From Clostridia bacterium (GTDB lineage Bacteria > Bacillota > Clostridia > UBA1381 > UMGS1253), in contig JAFQPV010000035.1 of the NCBI GenBank assembly GCA_017411585.1, forward strand, positions 1-5,328: DNA of 5,328 nucleotides. The letters run 5' to 3'. Position numbers and translations under genes: made by a program. How positions within the stretch are numbered: the stretch's first letter is position 1; each line of letters starts with the position of its first letter. The notes below the pieces were generated by a model. It was not told where the DNA came from, did not search any database, and saw only the letters and a program-made list of their open reading frames with translations. This document shows positions 1 to 5,328 of this stretch, one piece after another.

Positions 1-1515
1 CTTTTGCAAGTTCTTGAAATCACCAAAAACGTTGTCTTGTGCATCAATTTAATCGACGAGGCGCACAAAAAAGGCATTATGATCGACAAAGAAAAGCTCA
101 GATTAATGCTGGGTATCCCGATTGTACTGACAGGCGCACGCGGCGGCAAGGGTTTAGATGTGCTGAAAGGTACAATTGAAATTGCAACGCGATTTGCACA
201 AATTGCGCCGCAAATTCCAGGCAAACCTGCGCAAGCCGTCGACTTCATCGCCGAAAGCGAGCGTATCTTTAATGCCTGCGTTACCGTGCCGGAAAATGCT
301 GCCCTGACAGACCGAAAAATCGACCGCATCCTGACACATCCGTTTTGGGGGACGCTTTCCATGCTCGCGCTTTTGTTCTTGGTGTTTTATATCACCGTCA
401 CCGGCGCAAACTATCCGTCGCAGCTGCTGCAAAAACTACTGTTTGGATTGGAAAGCAAGCTTTATATTTGGCTGGCCTTTCTCCCCGCTTGGGTGCGCGA
501 TTTACTCGTAGGCGGTATGTATCGCACCCTGGCGTGGGTTGTATCTGTGATGCTGCCGCCGATGGCAATTTTCTTTCCGCTGTTTACGCTATTGGAGGAT
601 TTAGGCTTTTTGCCGCGCGTCGCCTTTAATTTAGACGGTGCTTTCCGCAAATCCGGCGCACATGGAAAGCAAAGCCTGACCATGTGTATGGGATTGGGCT
701 GCAATGCCTGCGGCGTTACGGGCTGCCGCATCATTGACTCGCCACGCGAACGGTTAATTGCAATATTAACCAACAACTTTGTGCCATGCAATGGTCGGTT
801 TCCGACCATCATCGCTATTATTTCGATGTTTTTTACCGCAACACTGACAGGCATTGCCGCCGGGCTCGTTTCCGGTTTGATTTTACTTTTGCTGATTTTA
901 CTTGGCATCGGTATGACGTTTGTCGCATCGTATTTTTTAAGCCATACCTTTTTGCGCGGCGAAGTATCCTCCTTTGCGCTCGAGCTGCCACCATACCGCG
1001 CGCCGCAGGTTGGCAAAGTGATTGTGCGTTCCCTGCTTGACCGTACAATATTCGTGCTTGGCAGAGCCGCATCCGTAGCTGCGCCTGCCGGCATTCTGAT
1101 TTGGCTGCTGGCAAACGTACACCTTGCAGATGCCACGCTGCTTACACACATCAGCAGCTTTTTAGACCCGTTTGCGCGCCTATTCGGTATGGACGGCATG
1201 ATTCTTATGGCTTTTATCCTCGGTCTGCCCGCAAATGAAATCGTACTGCCCATAATGCTGATGGGTTATATGGCAACCGGCACACTGACAGAGTTTACAA
1301 ACCTCTCCGCGCTGCATACACTGCTTGTCCAAAACGGATGGACCTTGACTACTGCAATCTGCGTTTGCATTTTTTCACTTTTTCACTTCCCATGCGCAAC
1401 CACACTGCTGACAATTTACAAAGAAACACATAAAACAAAATGGACTTTGATTGCCTTTTTGCTGCCGACAATTCTCGGTCTGATGCTCTGCTTTATAATT
1501 GCCTCCGTTTTTTAA
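1..1515 (+). CDS. feoB: Ferrous iron transport protein B, 3' part (5' end outside window)
   Basis: FeoB imports Fe(II) across the cytoplasmic membrane and carries a cytosolic GTP-binding domain at its N-terminus. The frame is open from base 1, so the TTG at base 4 is an internal Leu codon, not a start. What remains is 504 codons (numbered from base 1) of a family usually 600-800 aa long; the G1-G3 GTPase motifs are off-window. Visible are the G4 motif NLID (residues 16-19) and a G5-like TGARGGKGLD (44-53). The membrane part follows: helices near 118-136 and 174-201, the first gate motif GLGCNACG (232-239) with PCNGRFP (262-268), helices near 270-315, the ELPPYRAPQ segment (328-336), a second gate region near 349-425 (LGLPANEI at 407-414), and last helices near 449-472 and 480-504. 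The order and motifs are those of FeoB gate and FeoB_C domains. A terminator starts 20 bases after the stop. A feoA gene would be expected upstream but cannot be seen here. Confidence 0.96.
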   Translation, partial: LLQVLEITKNVVLCINLIDEAHKKGIMIDKEKLRLMLGIPIVLTGARGGKGLDVLKGTIEIATRFAQIAPQIPGKPAQAVDFIAESERIFNACVTVPENAALTDRKIDRILTHPFWGTLSMLALLFLVFYITVTGANYPSQLLQKLLFGLESKLYIWLAFLPAWVRDLLVGGMYRTLAWVVSVMLPPMAIFFPLFTLLEDLGFLPRVAFNLDGAFRKSGAHGKQSLTMCMGLGCNACGVTGCRIIDSPRERLIAILTNNFVPCNGRFPTIIAIISMFFTATLTGIAAGLVSGLILLLLILLGIGMTFVASYFLSHTFLRGEVSSFALELPPYRAPQVGKVIVRSLLDRTIFVLGRAASVAAPAGILIWLLANVHLADATLLTHISSFLDPFARLFGMDGMILMAFILGLPANEIVLPIMLMGYMATGTLTEFTNLSALHTLLVQNGWTLTTAICVCIFSLFHFPCATTLLTIYKETHKTKWTLIAFLLPTILGLMLCFIIASVF

Positions 1516-1521
1516 ATCCGT

Positions 1522-1575
1522 ATTATTTTCATGGTGCCCGTTTTTTTAAAAAACGGGCTTTTTTACGAAAATAAT
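1522..1575. repeat. Outer inverted repeat enclosing the feoB terminator
   Basis: ATTATTTTC at 1522-1530 is the exact reverse complement of GAAAATAAT at 1567-1575. The two 9-base arms flank the GC-rich terminator stem, so a read-through transcript could fold into one long two-part hairpin. The right arm lies just after the terminator's T tract. No function is shown; it may only stabilise the 3' end of feoB mRNA, or be chance in AT-rich DNA. Confidence 0.6.
1536..1564 (+). terminator. Rho-independent terminator of feoB
   Basis: GCCCG followed by a T run (1536-1547) pairs with an A run followed by CGGGC (1548-1558). This gives a stem of 9-10 base pairs with a 3-5 base loop. Six T residues (1559-1564) follow directly. 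The hairpin begins 20 bases after the feoB stop codon. The minus strand lacks a T tract after the stem, so the terminator looks one-directional and serves feoB. Confidence 0.93.
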
Positions 1576-1590
1576 TCACATACAATTATT
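1570..1590. promoter_or_regulatory. AT-rich 7-7-7 inverted repeat at the -35 edge, possible operator
   Basis: AATAATT (1570-1576) and AATTATT (1584-1590) are exact reverse complements separated by 7 bases. The right arm overlaps the first two bases of the -35 element at 1589-1594, a position where a bound protein could affect RNA polymerase. The arms are pure A/T and short, so chance is a real alternative. It does not match the Fur consensus well, although the gene before it is for iron transport. Confidence 0.25.
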
Positions 1591-1617
1591 GACGGCATAA
1601 CTTTTTTTGTGTATACT
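1589..1617 (+). promoter_or_regulatory. Sigma-A (sigma-70 type) promoter of the 1659-5328 unit
   Basis: TTGACG at 1589-1594 (-35, five of six consensus bases) and TATACT at 1612-1617 (-10, five of six) are separated by exactly 17 bases. The expected transcription start is near 1624, giving a short leader of about 35 bases with no room for a riboswitch or T-box. The promoter lies just after the feoB terminator and before the first gene of the next unit. Confidence 0.8.
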
Positions 1618-1643
1618 TATAAATATATAAACAAAACTTCATC

Positions 1644-1650
1644 AAGGGGG
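1644..1650 (+). promoter_or_regulatory. Ribosome binding site that sets the start at 1659
   Basis: AAGGGGG is placed 8 bases before the ATG at 1659. It supports that start over the in-frame ATG at 1680 (Met8). Confidence 0.75.
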
Positions 1651-1658
1651 CTATTATT

Positions 1659-3113
1659 ATGACCGAGCGCAGAGAACGCATGCTGAAAAAAAGACAGAGA
1701 ACCAAGAAGATAGTATTGCTTATTTTGTTACTCGCCGTCTGTGTTATCAGCGTTTTTTTCGCGTGCAAATCTATACTCTCTGACAAGCCGCTCCCGATTG
1801 TTTATCAAAAAAACAATGCCCTTATGGTGCAAAACAACCGTGAAAAAAATCCGTTCATTGTCAGCAACAGTTACAATGGCGGCATGAATGTTCTGATTGA
1901 AGACGGCAAAGCACTGCTGTTTGTAGATGCAAACGGTGCGCTTTGCTACAGCAAAATCAAAAATGCGGAAAACGCGGCTAATACCAAGATTTTGGCAGAC
2001 GGCATTCAACAATTCGTTGCGCCGGACGACAAATGTGTTTACTACATTCGTGATGAAATTCTTTACGAAAACAACTTCAAAGGTGAAAAAGAAATTGCCA
2101 AGGGCGTAACAGATTATGTAGCAACCAAAGACGGTCGTTTCTTGTTTTTCAACACCGCAACCGATTTGTTCGGTCTGTGCATCGGCAAAAACGAACCGAC
2201 GGTGCGCATCGCCGAAAATGTAAATGTATACAATCTGCTGCGTGACGCCAATGACTGGAGCATCGACAGCGAAAATATGTATTACATTGCTGCCGGAAAG
2301 TTCGCGCACTTAAACGAAGATTTAACCGAAACTGTGCTCAGTAAAAATGCAGCCATCGGTTTTCTGTTAAATGATAGCGTCTTTGCAATTACCCGAACAC
2401 AAATCGGCGAAGAAGAATACATTTCTGCGCTTATGATGTACGGCGAAGAAACAAAACAAATTACAACGGATATTGTTGGCTCGGAAGCCGTATCGCAGCA
2501 ATACACTGACAAGACATATATGCTGTTTACCAAAGCATCTGAAAACACGCAAGAGGCAGAGTCGTATTACACTTTGGATGCCGAGGGCAATTTCCGTTAT
2601 TTGTGTGAAAACGACAATTACCAGAATCTGTTTGCAAATGCAGACGGTTCAAAAGTATATCTCCAAACTGAAAACGGTGTCCTGTTAGAGTACAGCTTAA
2701 CAAAAAATGCAGCACTCAAAACCGATTCGGAGAAGAGAATTGCCGTAAATGTACAAAGTGCATATCCAGTAAAGGATCATATCGGTGTCAGCGGTGAAAA
2801 TCAGTTTGGTATTTATCACAATGACAGATATGAGGAAATCTATAATGACGGCGAACCGCACTATCCGAAGTTGTTGGTCGAAAACAATAAAGCCTATATC
2901 TGCGATCAGGCAGGCACTGCCCCATTCTACATTTGCCACGACGGAAAGCTTAGCGAAATCGACAACGGTGTTATCACCTATTCCATCGTTTCTGACAAGC
3001 GCGTTGCTTATTTAAAGACAAACGAAAGCAATGGTGTGACATATGATTTATACAAAGTCGACGGTAATAAAAAACCGGTTTTGATTGACACCGACATTAC
3101 CTCGCTTCTCTAA
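1659..3113 (+). CDS. Membrane-anchored extracytoplasmic protein of unknown function, probably beta-propeller-like
   Basis: I do not recognise a named gene. The 484-residue product has a basic N-terminus (residues 1-17, rich in Arg and Lys), one hydrophobic segment (about 18-36), then a long polar region rich in Asn, Asp, Lys and Tyr with no further membrane segment. This predicts a protein anchored by its N-terminus with the body outside the cell. The body shows loose repeats of about 35-45 residues, built as a hydrophobic strand, a DG or DD turn, a strand with aromatic residues, and an 'IAxxV'-like strand, seen near 108-150, 145-187 and 184-220, with similar turn-strand units near 305-347 and 405-470. 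This pattern resembles TolB/DUF5050-type propellers of clostridia; that assignment is inference from repeat texture. Cys36 at the end of the hydrophobic segment is preceded by FFA, a poor lipobox. It is first in a likely operon and ends 24 bases before tyrA. A sensor, cell-wall or ligand-binding role cannot be told apart. Confidence 0.88.
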   Translation: MTERRERMLKKRQRTKKIVLLILLLAVCVISVFFACKSILSDKPLPIVYQKNNALMVQNNREKNPFIVSNSYNGGMNVLIEDGKALLFVDANGALCYSKIKNAENAANTKILADGIQQFVAPDDKCVYYIRDEILYENNFKGEKEIAKGVTDYVATKDGRFLFFNTATDLFGLCIGKNEPTVRIAENVNVYNLLRDANDWSIDSENMYYIAAGKFAHLNEDLTETVLSKNAAIGFLLNDSVFAITRTQIGEEEYISALMMYGEETKQITTDIVGSEAVSQQYTDKTYMLFTKASENTQEAESYYTLDAEGNFRYLCENDNYQNLFANADGSKVYLQTENGVLLEYSLTKNAALKTDSEKRIAVNVQSAYPVKDHIGVSGENQFGIYHNDRYEEIYNDGEPHYPKLLVENNKAYICDQAGTAPFYICHDGKLSEIDNGVITYSIVSDKRVAYLKTNESNGVTYDLYKVDGNKKPVLIDTDITSLL

Positions 3114-3120
3114 AACAGCA

Positions 3121-3126
3121 AAGGAG
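3121..3126 (+). promoter_or_regulatory. Ribosome binding site of tyrA
   Basis: AAGGAG lies 8 bases after the preceding stop codon and 11 bases before the tyrA ATG. That spacing is slightly long but usable. The whole gap between the genes is 24 bases and has no terminator, which supports co-transcription. Confidence 0.7.
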
Positions 3127-3137
3127 TACACCTGGTT

Positions 3138-4001
3138 ATGAACATTGCAGTGATTGGCTTAGGCTTAATCGGCGCATCCTTTTGTAAAGCCATCAAGGCG
3201 CGTACAGAGCATACCTGCTACGGCATGGACACAAACGGACAATCCGTAGAAAAAGCGCTTGCAGACGGCAGCATCGATTTTGCAATCACAAATGAAAATA
3301 TACACCTTTTGTCCGTTATGGACATCACAATTATTGGTCTGCATCCGCGCACAGCAATTCAGTTTGTTCTCGACAATTTGCAGCACTTTTCTAAGGGCAG
3401 CATTGTCACGGATACCTGCGGCATAAAGACATCGATTGTTGACGCGCTCGAAGATAAATTACAGTCGCGCGGCGTACATTTTGTCGGTGCGCATCCGATG
3501 GCAGGGCGCGAATTTTCCGGCTATGATTATTCACTTGCTACCCTGTTTGACGGGGCAAGCTTTATTGTAACTCCAACGCAAAATACAGATTCCAAGGCGC
3601 TTGAAACCGTAACAGAGCTCGCGCGCAGAATCGGTTTTGGCAAGATTGCAACGGCAACGCCGGAAAAGCACGACCGGATTATCGCCTATACCTCACAACT
3701 TGCACACGTTGTGTCCAACGCTTATGTAAAAAGCGAAACCTTGCTTGAGCGCAGCGGTTTTTCTGCCGGCAGCTTTTTAGATTTAACGCGCGTAGCACGC
3801 TTAAATGAACATATGTGGACAGAGCTGTTTATGGACAACAAAGCACCGTTGCTTCAAGAAATCGACACAATACTTGCAAACATCAAAGCCTACCGCGATG
3901 CACTTGCGAACGGCGATGAGGCTACCCTGAAGAATTTATTGCGTGTCGGCAGAGAACTAAAGGAAGAGAGCATGAAACACGATGTTAATAAACGCAAATA
4001 A
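3138..4001 (+). CDS. tyrA: Prephenate dehydrogenase
   Basis: Catalyses oxidative decarboxylation of prephenate to 4-hydroxyphenylpyruvate with NAD+, the step that commits the shikimate pathway to tyrosine. It is cytosolic. The N-terminus is a Rossmann fold starting at Met1: IAVIGLGLIG (3-12) holds the GxGxxG loop, and Asp31 at the end of the second strand favours NAD over NADP. The family motif HPMAGREFSG (119-128) holds the catalytic-region His119 and Glu125. The helical domain has TPEKHDRIIAYTSQLAH (174-190) and SGFSAGSFLDLTRVAR (206-221), both typical of TyrA. At 287 aa it has only the catalytic core: no chorismate mutase domain at the front and no ACT domain at the end, so tyrosine feedback through ACT is not expected. 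The usual DxxSxK segment reads DTCGIK (92-97), with Gly in the place of Ser. The start is supported by AAGGAG at 3121-3126, 11 bases before the ATG. It overlaps the next gene by 20 bases. Confidence 0.95.
   Translation: MNIAVIGLGLIGASFCKAIKARTEHTCYGMDTNGQSVEKALADGSIDFAITNENIHLLSVMDITIIGLHPRTAIQFVLDNLQHFSKGSIVTDTCGIKTSIVDALEDKLQSRGVHFVGAHPMAGREFSGYDYSLATLFDGASFIVTPTQNTDSKALETVTELARRIGFGKIATATPEKHDRIIAYTSQLAHVVSNAYVKSETLLERSGFSAGSFLDLTRVARLNEHMWTELFMDNKAPLLQEIDTILANIKAYRDALANGDEATLKNLLRVGRELKEESMKHDVNKRK
3960..3970 (+). promoter_or_regulatory. Weak ribosome binding site for the ABC-F gene inside tyrA
   Basis: The purine-rich AAGGAAGAGAG ends 11 bases before the ATG at 3982, within the last codons of tyrA. 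The best match (AAGGA) sits about 17 bases away, farther than ideal, so translation may depend on ribosomes finishing tyrA. The nearer ATG at 3972 is in the tyrA frame and is not a start for the ABC-F protein. Confidence 0.45.
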
Positions 4002-5328
4002 TTTAGAAAAACAATTTGTGGAACGCACCTTATTTGACGGTGCGTCCTTTCATGTGGATGATAAAGATAAAGTAGGCTTCATTGGGCAAAATGGCGCAGG
4101 AAAAACTACGCTTTTCAAACTGCTTATCGGCGAAGAAAATCCGGACAGCGGTGAGCTTATCATCGGCAAGCACGCCAAAATCGGTTATCTGCCGCAGAGC
4201 GCAACGCTCGATTCACAAAAAACAGTTTATGAAGAAGTTTTAGACGTATATGCCGAAGTCAGCGAGATTGACAGCGCACTTGTAAGCATCGCACATCAAA
4301 TTGAAACCGAAGGTGCAACCGATGCGCTTATTCGTCGGCAAAGCGCATTAAACGAACGTTTCGCCGCACTGGGCGGTTACAATTACAAAAGCGTTGTCCG
4401 CGCTACGTTAATCGGTCTCGGCTTTGATGCATGCGCATTGGATGGCACCGTATCCTCCCTGTCCGGCGGGCAGAAAACGCGTGTGCTTTTAGCAAAGCTT
4501 TTGCTTGGCGACTATAATTTGCTTTTGCTTGACGAGCCGACAAACCATTTGGATATCACCGCCATTGCATGGCTCGAAAACTTTCTGCGTGACTGGAAGG
4601 GCGCGTTCATCGTCATCTCGCACGACCGTTATTTCTTGGATCGCATCACAAATAAAACACTCGATTTAAAACACAGAAAACTGAAAATGTATAACGGAAA
4701 TTATACTGCGTACAAACAACAGCGCGCCGTAAATGATTTGACCGAGCAACGCGTGTACGAAAACACGATGAAGGAAATCGAGCGTATTGAGGGCATTATC
4801 GCGCAGCAACGCCAATGGAACCGTGAGCGCAACATCAAAACCGCCGAAAGCAAGCAAAAAGTCATCGACCGCCTTGCCCAGGATTTGGTGAAGCCGGAAG
4901 CTGCAGAAAAGAATATTCATTTCAAATTCGGTATCCGCCAAAGCGGTGCAAACGAAGTGCTGAAGGTCGAGAATCTCAGCTGTGCTTACGGCATCAAAAC
5001 CGTATTTGAAAAACTCAATCTACTCATCCGACGCAAGGAACGCGTTTTCCTTTTAGGTGACAACGGCTGCGGAAAAACAACACTGTTTAAAGCCGTAACC
5101 GGTGCGCTGCACCCCATCGACGGCGAAATCACCATTGGCAGCAGTGTAGAAGTCGGTTATTACGCCCAAAACCGCGATGATTTGGACATCAACAAAACCG
5201 TTTTTGACGAAGTTTATGATGCATACCCTACACTGACCGTTACGGAAATCCGAAATGCACTTGCTGCATTTTTGTTCCTCGGCGAAGACGTTTTTAAACC
5301 GATTGAAATTTTAAGCGGTGGCGAAAAA
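3982..5328 (+). CDS. ABC-F family ATPase, YdiF-like (3' end outside window)
   Basis: ABC-F proteins are soluble twin-ATPase factors, usually bound to the ribosomal E site, where they relieve stalled translation or protect against antibiotics; they are not transporters. The frame stays open from 3982 to the last base, giving 449 residues of a family of about 500-640. First ATPase domain: Walker A GQNGAGKTT (35-43), Q-loop Gln72, an arm region about 74-153, signature LSGGQKTR (160-167), Walker B LLLLDEPTNHLD (180-191) with catalytic Glu185, and H-loop His214. There is no membrane segment. A charged, probably coiled-coil linker runs about 240-310 with a short tip near 270-290 and no obvious extended resistance loop. 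Second domain: VLKVENLS (326-333), Walker A GDNGCGKTT (359-367), Q-loop Gln396, and signature LSGGEK (444-449), exactly at the window edge. The second Walker B and the C-terminus are missing because the window ends. The start MLINANNLEK fits the family N-terminus and overlaps tyrA by 20 bases. A housekeeping YdiF-like factor is more likely than a resistance determinant. Confidence 0.94.
   Translation, partial: MLINANNLEKQFVERTLFDGASFHVDDKDKVGFIGQNGAGKTTLFKLLIGEENPDSGELIIGKHAKIGYLPQSATLDSQKTVYEEVLDVYAEVSEIDSALVSIAHQIETEGATDALIRRQSALNERFAALGGYNYKSVVRATLIGLGFDACALDGTVSSLSGGQKTRVLLAKLLLGDYNLLLLDEPTNHLDITAIAWLENFLRDWKGAFIVISHDRYFLDRITNKTLDLKHRKLKMYNGNYTAYKQQRAVNDLTEQRVYENTMKEIERIEGIIAQQRQWNRERNIKTAESKQKVIDRLAQDLVKPEAAEKNIHFKFGIRQSGANEVLKVENLSCAYGIKTVFEKLNLLIRRKERVFLLGDNGCGKTTLFKAVTGALHPIDGEITIGSSVEVGYYAQNRDDLDINKTVFDEVYDAYPTLTVTEIRNALAAFLFLGEDVFKPIEILSGGEK

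Noticed and set aside
462..1253. 263-codon open frame on the minus strand inside feoB
   Set aside because: It lies fully within a well-supported membrane-protein gene; its translation is low in hydrophobic order and has no family motif, and it has no ribosome site. It is an antisense shadow.
1567..1594. Fur box next to feoB
   Set aside because: The stretch is AT-rich and has an inverted repeat, but the 7-base spacer and the sequence do not match the usual 7-1-7 Fur pattern. It also lies after feoB, not before it.
1746..1769. Possible lipoprotein signal ending at Cys36 of the 1659-3113 product
   Set aside because: The residues before the Cys are FFA; a lipobox normally has Leu, Val or Ile at -3 and a small residue at -2. 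A membrane anchor is the better call.
1728..2309. 193-codon open frame on the minus strand
   Set aside because: It is antisense to the propeller-like protein gene and has no recognisable motif. The plus-strand frame has promoter, ribosome site and signal-anchor support.
3071..3082. 12-base perfect palindrome AAAACCGGTTTT near the end of the propeller-like gene
   Set aside because: It has no loop and is inside coding sequence with no T tract at a gene end, so it is not a terminator. One such palindrome is expected by chance or codon use.
4666..4941. 91-codon open frame on the minus strand
   Set aside because: It is antisense to the linker of the ABC-F gene, whose plus-strand frame is continuous and motif-rich.
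3982..5328. Antibiotic-resistance ABC-F determinant
   Set aside because: The linker between the ATPase domains shows no obvious extended resistance loop, and there is no resistance or mobile context. A housekeeping factor is more likely.

Overview
The window reads as ordinary chromosomal DNA of a low-to-moderate GC Firmicute, most likely an anaerobic member of Clostridia. The evidence is the clostridial-type FeoB gate sequence, the single-domain TyrA, the AAGGAG-type ribosome sites and the A-rich codon use. The species cannot be named from the sequence alone. All four genes are on the + strand, and the window cuts the first and the last.

Layout. Bases 1-1515 are the 3' two thirds of feoB (ferrous iron transporter); the gene starts upstream of the window. 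A 143-base gap (1516-1658) holds a strong intrinsic terminator for feoB, nested in a second inverted repeat, followed by a near-consensus sigma-A promoter (TTGACG-N17-TATACT). This promoter appears to drive a three-gene unit: a membrane-anchored, probably beta-propeller-like extracytoplasmic protein of unknown function (1659-3113), a prephenate dehydrogenase tyrA (3138-4001, 24 bases downstream), and an ABC-F family ATPase (3982-5328 and beyond) that overlaps the end of tyrA by 20 bases. No terminator separates these three genes.

Function. FeoB is an independent iron-uptake unit. The downstream unit joins an unknown surface protein, a tyrosine-biosynthesis enzyme and a ribosome-associated ATPase. 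These do not form a recognisable pathway, and the grouping may be simple housekeeping co-transcription. I see no mobile element, CRISPR array, tRNA, rRNA, riboswitch or phage signal, and no convincing undescribed system. The most useful leads are the uncharacterised propeller-like protein, the changed active-site motif of TyrA, and the nested repeat structure between feoB and the next operon.
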